This document shows positions 54,681 to 64,000 of a stretch of 64,000 nucleotides of DNA, piece by piece (within the stretch, counting starts at the first letter, position 1; each line of letters begins with the position of its first letter). The translations under genes and the position numbers were made by a program. Source of the DNA: Nitrosomonas sp. (GTDB lineage Bacteria; Pseudomonadota; Gammaproteobacteria; Burkholderiales; Nitrosomonadaceae); NCBI RefSeq assembly GCF_019635155.1, contig NZ_JAHBZY010000001.1, forward strand, positions 124,001-188,000, given 5' to 3'. The notes under the pieces were generated by a model that did not search any database, was not told where the DNA came from, and saw only the letters and a program-made list of their open reading frames with translations.

Positions 54681-55745
54681 TCAATAGTTTGTCAGCTTAA
54701 ACAGCCTGTTTCTTCTGAATGCCATTAATCCGAGTCCCGCCAACAACATCGCGTAATTTTGTGGTTCGGGAACCGGTGAGACAGGCGTAAGCATAAACGA
54801 CCCTTTTCTATCGTGAAATCTTCCGATAATTTGTCCTTTGTCGTTGATTGCATCTGCACTAAGTTCAGAAACTCCTCCAACAGTGGAGAAAATAGGTAAT
54901 AGTCCGAGATTTATGAAAGATCCATCACCGCTATATAACCATGCAGAGATTGCTGGTCCATAGAAATTAAGTATTACTTGCCCGGAATTATTGATTTCGA
55001 TAGCACGAGAACTGCCTAGATAATCCATGTCTTCACCATTCGGCCCAGTGATGAAGCTTTCCTCGTAGCCAGAATAACTTAGCACTCCAACAACTTGCCC
55101 ATGATCGTTAATAGAAGTAGCTATGCTACCTCTTGCATCCAGAGCGCCTAAATCTGTCATGCCATTCCCATTGGAGCCGGTCATGAATGCATGAAAAGAT
55201 CCATCAGCGGTTTCTGACAATCCCACCACTTGCCCCGATTCATTGATCGCGGATGCATAACTGTACTTTCCGCCAAGAGTCCCTAGATCAATCATTCCAA
55301 CACCGTTCGAACCGGTCATGAATGCATGGAAATCACCTTCAGGTGTGCTTGATGTACCGACGACTTGCCCAGAATTATTGATGTCAAATGCAGTAGAGTC
55401 TTTTCCCCCAAGCGTTCCAATAGAACGCAAGTTTTCACCATTTGCATCGGTAATAAATGCGCCGGTACCACCACCGATACCGGTGATTTGTCCTGAATCA
55501 TTAATGGCGCTAACCCACCCACCACTCAAATCAAAAGTCTTGATGATCCCTTCACCATCTGTACCGGTAATAAAATGCTGGTTCGTTCCGGTATATCTGC
55601 CAACTATTTGCCCAGAATTATTAATATCCACCAGATCAACGCCATCAAATATTTTGATGGCCCATTCTGTTTCTGCATTGGCAGACATTGCGATCGATGC
55701 CGATAAAATTCCGGCAATCAGTATTGAGTAATGGTTTTTGATCAT
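54681..55745 (-). CDS. PEP-CTERM protein with HAF repeats
   Basis: A 354-residue secreted protein. A signal peptide ends near 'MSANAE'. The body is a series of HAF-type repeats ('INNSGQVVG', 'SFHAFMTGSNG', 'DLGTLGG'), about seven copies of 35-45 residues, which form beta-propeller-like or solenoid structures. The C terminus 'VPEPQNYAMLLAGLGLMAFR' plus basic tail is the PEP-CTERM sorting signal, recognised by exosortase. No exosortase lies in the window. Such proteins are linked to exopolysaccharide or floc matrix. Convergent with rlmD. Confidence 0.88.
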   Translation of the reverse strand: MIKNHYSILIAGILSASIAMSANAETEWAIKIFDGVDLVDINNSGQIVGRYTGTNQHFITGTDGEGIIKTFDLSGGWVSAINDSGQITGIGGGTGAFITDANGENLRSIGTLGGKDSTAFDINNSGQVVGTSSTPEGDFHAFMTGSNGVGMIDLGTLGGKYSYASAINESGQVVGLSETADGSFHAFMTGSNGNGMTDLGALDARGSIATSINDHGQVVGVLSYSGYEESFITGPNGEDMDYLGSSRAIEINNSGQVILNFYGPAISAWLYSGDGSFINLGLLPIFSTVGGVSELSADAINDKGQIIGRFHDRKGSFMLTPVSPVPEPQNYAMLLAGLGLMAFRRNRLFKLTNY

Positions 55746-56320
55746 TTTTTATCCTTTTCGATTGAGTCTACATTGAATTCTTACTCCAACACTCAAAGTT
55801 GTTGTGAAATCATTTGCTTCGTCTTGAGGCAGCGGTAAAACTGGTACGAGCTTTTGGAAAGCTACCCACATTATAGACGCTATTATCGCTAAAAAAGATA
55901 TATTCATGGGTAATTTGTATTCCCTGGATACAGGGATAGTCTTGTGGGCGTATCACGCGCAGCGTCATGCACCAGGGTTTTTGTTCTTTTCCTGAGCGAT
56001 AACCCGGCTGGTTTCGTTGATCCACATTGGCATGTTCGGTCGGGTTTTATTCTTCGATACGTTCGGCGGGCAAGATCAGATGCTCCGGCTTGGGGTGGCT
56101 GCGATACGGTTTGGCGGCGGATAGGAACAGGTATTTTTCGTGCGTTTGAAGAAGTACGAAGTGAAAGAGCGCAGTATTCACCGCGACAAAATCATTGCTA
56201 TCGATTTTCGCTTTCGCGTATCATTACGCCCTTAAAGCCCTGGCGGCTGTTCAGGATCCAAGCTCATGTTTCTTGATTGTTTTCTCGAGTTCCGATGGTT
56301 TCTTTGCGAGTGTTGATAGG
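55746..56320. other. Gene-poor stretch, possible gene remnants
   Basis: About 575 bases separate the PEP-CTERM gene from the small exported protein gene. On the minus strand a frame of roughly 124 codons (56181 to 55810) is interrupted by one in-frame TAA at 56047. The piece upstream of that stop contains 'VLLQTHEKYLFLSAAKPYRS'. No family was recognised, and the plus strand also has a short open frame here. I read it as a decayed gene or noise. Confidence 0.3.
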
Positions 56321-56689
56321 ATGAAAGACACGTACATCAGATTATGGGGACTGACGGTGTTGTGCGTTTTGCTGATGCAACCGGCGGTGGCGCAGCAGAC
56401 GCGCAAGTTTCCGGAAGACAGCAAGCTCGGCGAGCTGACGGCGGTGTCGTTTCCGCAGTTCACCATCGACGGGATGCAGTTCATCATGGGGCCGGGCGGA
56501 CAGATTCGCGGGGTGGATAATCTGATTATTATGCCGTCGATGGCGAACTATTCCGGGTTGATCCGCTACCAGCTCGACATGACCGGTCATTTGCGGCGGG
56601 TGTGGTTTTTGACGCCGGACGAGGTCAAGGATGCGGAAAGCCAAGGGCAGCGGTTGCCGTCGCCGCAGCGGCGGTTTTTATTTTTTTAA
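56321..56689 (+). CDS. Small exported protein of unknown function
   Basis: A 122-residue protein from ATG 56321 ('MKDTYIRLWGLTVLCVLLMQ') with a signal peptide cleaved after 'AVA'. The mature part ('SKLGELTAVSFPQFTIDGMQ', 'GGQIRGVDNLIIMPSMAN') has no domain I recognise. It stops one base before the first possible miaB codon, so co-transcription with miaB is likely. The longer frame from 56195 adds unlikely N-terminal sequence. Confidence 0.7.
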   Translation: MKDTYIRLWGLTVLCVLLMQPAVAQQTRKFPEDSKLGELTAVSFPQFTIDGMQFIMGPGGQIRGVDNLIIMPSMANYSGLIRYQLDMTGHLRRVWFLTPDEVKDAESQGQRLPSPQRRFLFF

Positions 56690-56707
56690 GTGGATGTCAG
56701 TGGATTC

Positions 56708-58036
56708 GTGAGTAACAAGCTTTATATCAAAACTTTCGGCTGCCAGATGAACGAGTACGACTCGGAGAAGATGGCCGATGTGCTGCATGCCGCGTACGGC
56801 ATGGAGGCAACCGACGATCCGGCGCAAGCCGATATTATTTTGTTCAATACCTGTTCGGTGCGCGAGAAAGCGCAGGAAAAAGTGTTTCACGATTTGGGCC
56901 GGGTGCGTCATTTGAAAGAGCGTAATCCCGATTTATTGATCGGTGTCGGCGGTTGCGTTGCCAGCCAGGAAGGCAAAGCGATTGTGAGCCGTGCACCGTT
57001 CGTCGACGTGGTGTTCGGGCCGCAAACCTTACATCGCCTGCCGCAATTGATCGAAACCCGCCGTAGTACCGGCCGTTCGCAAGTCGATATCACGTTTCCG
57101 GAAATCGAGAAATTCGATCATTTGCCGCCCGCCCGCACCGAAGGCGTCACCGCGTTCGTGTCGATCATGGAAGGTTGCAGCAAGTATTGCAGTTATTGCG
57201 TGGTGCCGTACACGCGCGGCGAGGAAGTATCGCGCCCGCTCGGTGATGTGCTGACTGAGATTGCCGTGCTCGCCGATCAAGGCGTGAAGGAAATCAATTT
57301 GCTCGGGCAAAACGTCAATGCTTACCTGGGCGTGATGGACGACGGCGAAATCGCCGATTTTTCGTTATTGCTGGAGTGTTTGCACGACATTCCCGGCATC
57401 GAGCGCATCCGTTATACCACGTCGCATCCGAAAGAATTCACCACGCGCTTGATTCAGTCGTATGCGCAATTGCCGAAACTGGTCAGTCACTTGCACTTGC
57501 CGGTGCAATCCGGTTCCGACCGGATTCTGGCGGCGATGAAACGCGGTTACAGCGTGCTTGAATACAAGTCGATCATCCGCAAACTGCGCGCGATTCGCCC
57601 CCATCTTTCACTGTCGTCGGATTTTATCGTCGGCTTTCCCGGCGAAACCGAAGCCGATTTCGAAGCGACCATGGCACTGATCGAGGAAATGAATTTCGAC
57701 GAATCGTTCAGTTTTATCTACAGCCAGCGCCCCGGCACGCCGGCGGCGGATCTGCCCGACGACACGCCGCAGGAAGTGAAGCTGGAACGGTTGCAGCGGC
57801 TGCAAGCGCAAATTCAGCAGCAAGCACGCAAAATCAGCCAGCAAATGGTGGGAACGGTGCAGCGCGTGTTGCTCGACGGGCCATCGAAGAAAAATCCCGA
57901 AGAGCTGGCCGGACGCACCGACAACAACCGCGTTGTCAATTTATCCGGTGATCTGCGGTTGATCGGCAGTTTCATCGACGTGCGTATTACCGAAGCTCGT
58001 GCGCATTCATTGCGCGGTGAAATGGTCAATGGGTAG
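56708..58036 (+). CDS. miaB: tRNA-2-methylthio-N6-dimethylallyladenosine synthase MiaB
   Basis: A radical-SAM methylthiotransferase acting on tRNA A37. Domains run UPF0004 (Cys in '[11 protein letters not shown]', 'NTCSVRE', 'VGGCVAS'), radical SAM ('[17 protein letters not shown]' with CxxxCxxC) and C-terminal TRAM. It has about 442 residues from GTG 56708 ('[11 protein letters not shown]'), which matches the usual N terminus; an in-frame GTG at 56690 would add six residues. Neither start has a strong ribosome site. Confidence 0.95.
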   Translation: MSNKLYIKTFGCQMNEYDSEKMADVLHAAYGMEATDDPAQADIILFNTCSVREKAQEKVFHDLGRVRHLKERNPDLLIGVGGCVASQEGKAIVSRAPFVDVVFGPQTLHRLPQLIETRRSTGRSQVDITFPEIEKFDHLPPARTEGVTAFVSIMEGCSKYCSYCVVPYTRGEEVSRPLGDVLTEIAVLADQGVKEINLLGQNVNAYLGVMDDGEIADFSLLLECLHDIPGIERIRYTTSHPKEFTTRLIQSYAQLPKLVSHLHLPVQSGSDRILAAMKRGYSVLEYKSIIRKLRAIRPHLSLSSDFIVGFPGETEADFEATMALIEEMNFDESFSFIYSQRPGTPAADLPDDTPQEVKLERLQRLQAQIQQQARKISQQMVGTVQRVLLDGPSKKNPEELAGRTDNNRVVNLSGDLRLIGSFIDVRITEARAHSLRGEMVNG

Positions 58037-58076
58037 CTTTTACAGCGGGATTCGAGAAGTCTTTTGGATGAAAAGG

Positions 58077-58099
58077 CCTGTTTTAAGCAGGGTTTTTTT
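58077..58099 (+). terminator. Intrinsic terminator after miaB
   Basis: CCTG (58077) and CAGG (58088-58091) plus a G-U pair form a short stem followed by seven T (58093-58099). It lies about 40 bases after the miaB stop. Confidence 0.6.
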
Positions 58100-58152
58100 G
58101 CTTGCAAAGTATTGCAACCGCTGAGAGAATCGCATTATTGTAATAACAGCGC

Positions 58153-59157
58153 TTGATTTTGAAACCAACACCCCTCGAAATTTCTTTCACACCCGCCGAC
58201 AATCAACGCCTCGCTAATTTGTGCGGCGCATTGGATGAGAACCTGAAACAGGTCGAAACTGCGTTGGATGTTACCATTTCACGGCGCGGCGAACATTTCA
58301 GTGTGTCGGGCAATACCGGCCAAACCAAACTGGCGGCGCAAGTGCTGCGTAATTTTTATAATCAATCGCAGCATCATCTGAGTTTGGAACAGATTCAGCT
58401 CGGTTTGATCGAGGCGCTGAATCCGCAAGCACCTGAAGAAAATGGCAGTCCAGCCGATGGTTTTACGGTGAAACCGCCGGCGTCACCGTCACTGCTAACC
58501 CGCCGCAGCAATTTATATGGCCGTACCCCGCGCCAGACACAGTACTTGCAGCAAATTCAGGAGCACGACATTACCTTTGCGATTGGTCCCGCCGGTACCG
58601 GCAAGACTTATCTCGCGGTTGCCAGCGCCGTCGACGCGCTGGAGCGCGATTTGGTATCGCGCTTGATTCTGGTGCGTCCGGCGGTGGAAGCGGGTGAACG
58701 GCTGGGTTTCCTGCCCGGCGACATGACGCAAAAAGTCGATCCGTATCTACGGCCTTTGTACGACGCGCTGTACGATCTGATGGGATTTGATAAAACCAGC
58801 AAGCAATTCGAACGCAATACCATTGAAATCGCGCCATTGGCGTTTATGCGCGGACGTACGTTGAATCAGTCGTTTATCATTTTGGACGAAGCGCAAAATA
58901 CCACGCCGGAGCAAATGAAAATGTTTCTGACGCGTATTGGGCTGGGCTCGAAAGCGGTGATTACCGGCGATGTGACGCAGATCGATTTGCCCAAGCATCA
59001 GAAAAGCGGGTTAGTGGAAGCGCAGCAAGTGCTTAAAAATATCCGCGGGATCGCGTTTACGCATTTTCTCACCGATGATGTCGTGCGACATCCGCTGGTG
59101 CAGCGGATTGTCAGCGCCTATGAGAAGCACGACAAACAGCACCGGAATGCTGATTGA
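58153..59157 (+). CDS. ybeZ: PhoH-like ATPase (PhoL/YbeZ)
   Basis: A 334-residue P-loop protein. An N-terminal KH-like RNA-binding portion (about 20-100) precedes the PhoH domain: Walker A 'AIGPAGTGKTYLAVASAV' near 147 and 'FIILDEAQNTTPEQMK' near 243. YbeZ works with YbeY in rRNA and ribosome maintenance. The start is TTG 58153, with a second TTG six bases later. Its stop overlaps the ybeY start, as expected for this conserved pair. Confidence 0.92.
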   Translation: MILKPTPLEISFTPADNQRLANLCGALDENLKQVETALDVTISRRGEHFSVSGNTGQTKLAAQVLRNFYNQSQHHLSLEQIQLGLIEALNPQAPEENGSPADGFTVKPPASPSLLTRRSNLYGRTPRQTQYLQQIQEHDITFAIGPAGTGKTYLAVASAVDALERDLVSRLILVRPAVEAGERLGFLPGDMTQKVDPYLRPLYDALYDLMGFDKTSKQFERNTIEIAPLAFMRGRTLNQSFIILDEAQNTTPEQMKMFLTRIGLGSKAVITGDVTQIDLPKHQKSGLVEAQQVLKNIRGIAFTHFLTDDVVRHPLVQRIVSAYEKHDKQHRNAD

Positions 59158-59609
59158 CGTTGCGTTCGAATCGATCGTTCAAGTTGATGGTGCAATATGC
59201 GACAGAATCCGGCGAAGTGCCGGCGCGGCCGCAGTTTCGCCGCTGGGTTAAAGCCGCGTTGCAGCGCGATGCCGAGGTTGTGTTACGGCTGGTGGATGAG
59301 CAGGAAGGTCATGAACTGAACCGGCAATTCCGCGGCAAGGACTACGCCACCAATGTGTTAACCTTCGTGTATGACGATACACACCCTTTGGCTGGCGATA
59401 TCGTGTTGTGCGTTCCGGTGGTGCGGCAAGAAGCGCAGCAACAGCACAAAGACTTGATCGCGCATTTTGCACATTTGACGGTGCACGGCATTCTGCACTT
59501 GCAAGGCTACGACCATTTGGAAGATGCCGAGGCGATTGAAATGGAGCGATTGGAAACGGCGATACTGACTCGGCTTGGATATGGTGATCCCTATGCGGAA
59601 CATCATTAA
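59154..59609 (+). CDS. ybeY: Endoribonuclease YbeY
   Basis: A 151-residue metallo-RNase for 16S rRNA 3' maturation and ribosome quality control. The zinc motif is 'HLTVHGILHLQGYDH' near 108-122 (H-x3-H-x5-H). 'GKDYATNVLTFVYDD' and 'GDIVLCVPVV' are typical. The TTG start at 59154 overlaps the ybeZ stop; a second TTG at 59160 is possible. Confidence 0.94.
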   Translation: MTLRSNRSFKLMVQYATESGEVPARPQFRRWVKAALQRDAEVVLRLVDEQEGHELNRQFRGKDYATNVLTFVYDDTHPLAGDIVLCVPVVRQEAQQQHKDLIAHFAHLTVHGILHLQGYDHLEDAEAIEMERLETAILTRLGYGDPYAEHH

Positions 59610-59656
59610 TCATTGAAATATTATGTGTAAATTATTATTTTTTAACCTCGACAACT

Positions 59657-60505
59657 ATGGACGAACCTCCACCTAAAAGCGGCTGGTTTGAAAGGCTTGG
59701 CGCACTGCTGATCCGCAAACCGGAAGACCGCGAACAACTGATTACCCTGCTACACTCCGCCTTTGAACGCAATTTACTCGATTCCGATGCGCTCAGCATG
59801 ATCGAAGGCGTCATGCAAGTTTCCGAAATGCAGGCCCGCGATATCATGGTGCCACGCTCGCAGATGGATATTGTTAACATCAGCAAGAAACCCGAGAATT
59901 TCATTCCTTTCGTCATCGAAGCCGCGCATTCGCGTTTTCCGGTGATCGAAGGCGACGAAGACGAAATTATCGGTATTCTGCTGGCAAAAGACCTGCTGCG
60001 CTATTACGCCGCTCCCGAAGAATTCAATATCCGCGACATGCTGCGCCCGGCGGTTTTTATTCCGGAATCGAAGCGCTTGAATATCTTGCTGAAAGAATTC
60101 CGCAGTAATCGCAATCATATGGCGATCGTCGTCAATGAGTACGGCGGTGTGGCCGGTTTGGTTACGATTGAGGATGTGCTCGAGCAAATCGTCGGAGAAA
60201 TCGAGGATGAATACGATTTCGACGAAGAGGAAGATAACATCGTCATGGAGGCGGACGGGCGTTACCGTGTCAAAGCGATTACCGAGATCGAAAACTTCAA
60301 TGACGTGTTGGGCGCGAATTTCAGTGACGAGGATTACGATACCATCGGCGGTTTGGTTTTGAATAAGTTTGGCCGTGTACCGAACCGCAATGAATCGGTG
60401 GTGATCGAGCCGTTCAAGTTCACGGTACAGCGCGTTGATAGCCGCCGGCTGCACGTTCTGAAAGTGGAAAAACTTGCGGAGGCTGCCGAACTCCCGGCAG
60501 AATAA
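59657..60505 (+). CDS. corC: CorC/HlyC family protein with CBS pair
   Basis: A 282-residue protein without transmembrane helices. Two CBS domains (about 60-185) begin 'ARDIMVPRSQMDIVNISKKP' and include 'HMAIVVNEYGGVAGLVTIED'; a CorC/HlyC C-terminal domain follows ('NDVLGANFSDEDYDTIGGLV'). It is linked to magnesium and cobalt efflux in enterobacteria (CorC/YbeX) and more recently to ribosome function. Order ybeZ-ybeY-ybeX is conserved. In many species lnt follows; here recJ does. Confidence 0.9.
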   Translation: MDEPPPKSGWFERLGALLIRKPEDREQLITLLHSAFERNLLDSDALSMIEGVMQVSEMQARDIMVPRSQMDIVNISKKPENFIPFVIEAAHSRFPVIEGDEDEIIGILLAKDLLRYYAAPEEFNIRDMLRPAVFIPESKRLNILLKEFRSNRNHMAIVVNEYGGVAGLVTIEDVLEQIVGEIEDEYDFDEEEDNIVMEADGRYRVKAITEIENFNDVLGANFSDEDYDTIGGLVLNKFGRVPNRNESVVIEPFKFTVQRVDSRRLHVLKVEKLAEAAELPAE

Positions 60506-60548
60506 CGGGGTTTCCCAATAATTTCTATGCACCCGCCGGTGTACCGAC

Positions 60549-62336
60549 ATGTCCAAAATCATTACGCGCCGGTATGATCCGCAATCATTCCAGACACTCT
60601 GCGGCAACGGGTTACCACCGATTCTGGCGCGTATCTATGCGGCGCGCGGCATCGATAATCCCGATCAACTCGAAACCGAGCTGACGCAACTGATTCCCTT
60701 CGGGGAATTGAAGAATGCCGTTGCAACAGCCGGATTTCTGGCCGATGCCATCGCCGCCGGGAGGCGCTTGCTGATAATCGCCGATTACGATTCCGATGGC
60801 GCCACCGCGTGTGCGGTCGGTATCCGTATTTTGCGCAAGTTTGGTGCGATCGTCGATTACCTGGTACCGAACCGGTTTGAGTTCGGTTATGGCTTGACCC
60901 CGGAAATCGTGCAGTTGGCGCATAAGACCAAGCAACCGGATATTCTGATCACCGTCGATAACGGTATTGCCAGCGTCGCCGGCGTTGACGAAGCTTACCG
61001 TTTGGGCATGCAAGTGGTGATTACCGATCACCATTTACCCGGCGATGAGTTGCCGGCTGCGGCTGCTATCGTTAACCCCAATCAACCGGATTGTTCTTTT
61101 CCAAGCAAAAATATCGCCGGTGTGGGCGTCATCTTTTATTTGATGTTGGCGCTACGCGCGGAATTGCGCCGCCGTGATGCGTTTTCAGCGGCTTTGCCGG
61201 AACCGAATTTGGCCGGTTTTCTCGATTTGGTTGCGCTGGGTACCGTTGCCGATGTCGTCAGGCTCGATAGCAACAACCGGATTCTGGTGCAGCAAGGTTT
61301 GCAGCGCATCCGCAAAGGCCGCGCATGCGCCGGAATCAATGCCTTGATCGAAGTATCGCGGCGCGATTTCCGGCAGTTGTCGACGTATGAATTGGGTTTT
61401 ATGCTCGGACCGCGCTTAAACGCCGCCGGACGGCTCGACGATATGTCGCTTGGCATCGAATGCTTGATTACCGATGATGAAGCATATGCCGCGAACATTG
61501 CCAAGCAATTGGACGATTTGAACCGGCAACGCCGGGAAATCGAATCGACCATGCAGGAAAGCGCATTGCTCAAGCTCGATGCGCTGCTTACCAACCGCCG
61601 CACGGAATTTCAAGCCGCTTACAGCATTTGTCTGTTCGATTCCGATTGGCATCAAGGCGTGATCGGTATTCTGGCGTCGCGTATCAAGGATAAATATCAT
61701 CGCCCGGTGATCATTTTCGCACCGGGCGCCGAGGGCGAAATGAAGGGTTCCGGGCGATCGATCAATGGTTTTCACCTGCGCGACGCGTTGGATCTGGTAT
61801 CGAAACAGCATCCCGGGTTGCTTCTTAAATTCGGCGGCCATGCGGCCGCTGCCGGGCTGACCATACGGAGCAGCGATTTCGAGGCATTTCACGAAGCGTT
61901 TGAGCAAGCCGCGCAAATGCTGCTGACACCTGCTGATTTGATACGCGTGATTGAAACCGATGGCGACCTGGCGCTCACCGACATCAATCTGGAATTGGCG
62001 CAATCGCTCGAGCGCCAGGTATGGGGGCAAGGGTTTCCGCAGCCGTCGTTTAATGCGCGATTCTACGTTGAAAGTCAGCGTATCGTCGGCGAAAAACATT
62101 TGAAGCTGAAATTACGAAAACTCACATCCGGCATTCAAGACCAACTGACGCAAAAACCGCAAAAGTCGGAGGAATCGTTCGATGGAATTCTATTTTTTCA
62201 TCACGATCCGCTTCCGGATGTGATCGATGCGGTTTATCGCCTGCAGATCAATGAATATAATGGCAAGACATCCTTGCAATTTCTGCTGGAGCATTGGTTT
62301 CACGCAGATCAATCGGTCATTGACGATGCACACTGA
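60549..62336 (+). CDS. recJ: Single-stranded-DNA-specific exonuclease RecJ
   Basis: A 595-residue 5'-3' exonuclease of the DHH family for recombination and mismatch repair. Catalytic motifs are 'LLIIADYDSDGATACAVG' near 75-92, 'VITDHHLPGDELP' near 157, 'LVALGTVADVVRLD' near 228 and 'FGGHAAAAGLTI' near 430 (DHHA1 domain). An OB-like domain follows. Length is normal for the family. It overlaps the next gene by 11 bases. Confidence 0.95.
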   Translation: MSKIITRRYDPQSFQTLCGNGLPPILARIYAARGIDNPDQLETELTQLIPFGELKNAVATAGFLADAIAAGRRLLIIADYDSDGATACAVGIRILRKFGAIVDYLVPNRFEFGYGLTPEIVQLAHKTKQPDILITVDNGIASVAGVDEAYRLGMQVVITDHHLPGDELPAAAAIVNPNQPDCSFPSKNIAGVGVIFYLMLALRAELRRRDAFSAALPEPNLAGFLDLVALGTVADVVRLDSNNRILVQQGLQRIRKGRACAGINALIEVSRRDFRQLSTYELGFMLGPRLNAAGRLDDMSLGIECLITDDEAYAANIAKQLDDLNRQRREIESTMQESALLKLDALLTNRRTEFQAAYSICLFDSDWHQGVIGILASRIKDKYHRPVIIFAPGAEGEMKGSGRSINGFHLRDALDLVSKQHPGLLLKFGGHAAAAGLTIRSSDFEAFHEAFEQAAQMLLTPADLIRVIETDGDLALTDINLELAQSLERQVWGQGFPQPSFNARFYVESQRIVGEKHLKLKLRKLTSGIQDQLTQKPQKSEESFDGILFFHHDPLPDVIDAVYRLQINEYNGKTSLQFLLEHWFHADQSVIDDAH

Positions 62337-63585
62337 ATTTACATTAAATGGTGAACTGGCGGTGTTGCCGCATTTCGTAACCAGCCTTGCGATCGGTTTG
62401 CTAATCGGGCTGGAGCGCGAGCGTAGCCCGGGGTCACGGGCGGGTCTCAGAACATTCGCATTGGTTGCGTTGTTTGGCACGCTGGCGGCGATGTTGTCGG
62501 AAAAAGTTATGCCGTGGATGCTGTTGGGTGGCTTACTGATTGTCGGCCTGATGATGATTGCAACGTATTACCGGATCAAGGATGACAGTTCCGATCCTGG
62601 TACGACCACCATCGCCGCGGCGCTGGTTTGCTATGGACTGGGTGCGTCGGTGTGGTATGGGGCCGATACATTGGCGATCATGCTGGCTATTATCACCACG
62701 GTGTTGTTGTATTTTAAAGCGGAATTACACGGCATCACCGAGAAATTGAGCCGGCGCGATTTGATATCCATACTGCAATTCGCGGTGCTGACCTTTATTA
62801 TTTTGCCGGTGTTGCCGGATAAAAATTTCGGCCCCTATGGAGCGATTAATCCGTATCAAATTTGGTTGATGGTGGTACTAATTTCAGGGGTCAGTTTGGC
62901 CGGTTATGTGGCATTGCAACTGATCGGGCAACGCCATGGTGCGATACTGGGATTATTCGGCGGTTTGGTTTCCAGTACCGCCACGACATTGGTTTACGCA
63001 CGCCGTAGCATGGAGAATCAGGAATTCACGCAACTCGCCGTCGTGGTGATTCTGATCGCCAACTTGACGGTATTGATCCGTTTAACCATTCTCAGCGCGG
63101 TGGTATCGCCAGCGATATTGCCGCAATTGCTGCCGGTGCTGGGTAGCGGTTTCCTGCTTGGCGCGGGCATCACCGGCTACTGGTGGTATCGCTTGAATCT
63201 GCAGCATGAAGTACCCGTGCCGGAGATCAAGAATCCGACCGAAATTCGTGCAGCCGCTGCTTTCGGCTTAATTTATGGCGTCGTTTTATTTTGTTCTTCG
63301 TGGCTTTCGGATATCGCCGGTAGTAGCGGTCTGTATGCCGTCGCATTGGTCTCAGGGTTGACCGATGTCGATGCGATCACGCTATCCAGCTTGCATTTAT
63401 ATAAACTGGAGAAATTGGAGACGGTACAAGTGATCGTTGCGATTTCGCTGGCGTTTCTGTCCAACATCGGTTTTAAGCTTGGTTTGATTTTTTTCTTAGG
63501 CAATCGAATATTGGCGAAACAGTGTGTCGCAGGCATGCTGGCAACCGCTGCCGGTGTTGGCTTGGCGCTGTTACTGCTGATTTGA
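62326..63585 (+). CDS. MgtC/SapB and DUF4010 family membrane protein
   Basis: A 419-residue polytopic membrane protein, roughly 11-12 helices. 'FVTSLAIGLLIGLERERSPG' near the N terminus is the MgtC-like motif; the C-terminal DUF4010 half includes 'YAVALVSGLTDVDAITLSS'. Start ATG 62326 ('MHTEFTLNG') overlaps the recJ stop region; the frame open to 62227 lies inside recJ. A transport function is likely, substrate unknown. Confidence 0.85.
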   Translation: MHTEFTLNGELAVLPHFVTSLAIGLLIGLERERSPGSRAGLRTFALVALFGTLAAMLSEKVMPWMLLGGLLIVGLMMIATYYRIKDDSSDPGTTTIAAALVCYGLGASVWYGADTLAIMLAIITTVLLYFKAELHGITEKLSRRDLISILQFAVLTFIILPVLPDKNFGPYGAINPYQIWLMVVLISGVSLAGYVALQLIGQRHGAILGLFGGLVSSTATTLVYARRSMENQEFTQLAVVVILIANLTVLIRLTILSAVVSPAILPQLLPVLGSGFLLGAGITGYWWYRLNLQHEVPVPEIKNPTEIRAAAAFGLIYGVVLFCSSWLSDIAGSSGLYAVALVSGLTDVDAITLSSLHLYKLEKLETVQVIVAISLAFLSNIGFKLGLIFFLGNRILAKQCVAGMLATAAGVGLALLLLI

Positions 63586-63588
63586 CCG

Positions 63589-64000
63589 TTAACGTCTGGA
63601 TTTCATCGGAACGCGTTCGGCTGCCGCCATGTTGGCGAACGACTCAACCGTTTGAGATTTTTTTGCGGTGCGGGTATCCATCTGATTTCTTGAGCGTTCT
63701 GCGGCGGCGATTTCGGCGCGAATTCTGGCAGTGGCGGCGGCAGTTGCTTCCTTATCCGCTTGCGAGCGTGCAAAAAGCGCTTCTTTCGCCATCGATTCGA
63801 CGGCTTCTCGTGCTGCGGCAACTTCCAATGCGGCGGATTCCAGGGTAATGCGCTCTTGCATGGCAGCCAAGGCGGCTGATTCTTTCCGGGCTTTTTCCAG
63901 TGCAATGCGGGTGGCGTTTTTTTCCGCTTCCAATTGTGCTCTGGCTTTATTGGTCGCGATAATTTTGGCTTGCGCCCGGGTAATCGCCATTCCGGTAATT
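63589..64000 (-). CDS. Ala/Glu-rich helical protein (partial)
   Basis: At least 133 residues, truncated at the window edge: the frame is open past the first visible ATG (63990) to base 64000. The sequence is dominated by Ala, Glu, Arg and Lys in alternating pattern ('EAEKNATRIALEKARKE', 'AALEVAAAREAVESMAKEAL'), typical of a long coiled coil. No domain is recognised. Convergent with the DUF4010 gene. It could be the tail of a larger structural protein. Confidence 0.6.
   Translation of the reverse strand, partial: ITGMAITRAQAKIIATNKARAQLEAEKNATRIALEKARKESAALAAMQERITLESAALEVAAAREAVESMAKEALFARSQADKEATAAATARIRAEIAAAERSRNQMDTRTAKKSQTVESFANMAAAERVPMKSRR

Overview
The window looks like chromosomal DNA of a betaproteobacterium, most likely an ammonia oxidiser of the Nitrosomonas type. 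This is inferred from protein character: a beta-type long TrpS, a CysI-DUF934-CysH-CysD-CysN sulfate assimilation set, NnrS, a PEP-CTERM protein with HAF repeats, and moderate GC. No rRNA, tRNA, CRISPR array, intact insertion sequence or prophage was recognised, so the species assignment is only probable.

Layout. 0-7 kb: an orphan NarL-type regulator, suhB, then a minus-strand block read rnm, yciO, M50 protease, trpS, scpA, scpB. 7-11 kb: nnrS, then an AT-rich accessory patch with a deoxyribosyltransferase/TIR-like protein, a Phd/VapC pair whose toxin lacks its first catalytic Asp, and a probable frameshifted exported ORF, followed by a histidine phosphatase. 11-18 kb: cysB divergent from a sulfate assimilation run (small unknown protein, sulfite reductase, DUF934, CysH of APS-reductase type, CysD, CysN). 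18-26 kb: a 1182-residue multidomain flavoprotein flanked by a lone receiver protein and a lone HPt protein, then the three-gene proton-translocating transhydrogenase. 26-34 kb (minus strand): a degenerate EAL protein, a phosphoglycerate-mutase-like protein, an ABC exporter, LolD and LolC/E, a Crp-family regulator and RlpA.

34-47.5 kb: speB, then the most unusual part. A minus-strand cassette (DUF6502 protein, DUF5666 protein with GIGGTG and His/Asp repeats, outer-membrane barrel with a 143-residue Ser-Asp-Gly insert) is divergent from a plus-strand run: cupredoxin-beta-propeller protein, small acidic RTX-like protein, P-loop NTPase, ABC exporter, exported alpha/beta hydrolase and OprP-type porin. 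A near-consensus promoter overlapped by three copies of a GTGGGAA-type element lies between the two arms. Nearly every product of this locus is predicted to be exported, in the envelope, or to serve export. It is the best candidate for an undescribed system; export or surface display of the acidic protein is a hypothesis.

47.5-64 kb: SnoaL-like protein, yaaA, a Do-type protease, a membrane-anchored metallophosphoesterase, rlmD, the PEP-CTERM protein, a gene-poor stretch, a small exported protein, and the housekeeping run miaB, phoH-like, ybeY, corC-like, recJ, a DUF4010/MgtC-type membrane protein, and a partial Ala/Glu-rich helical protein at the right edge.
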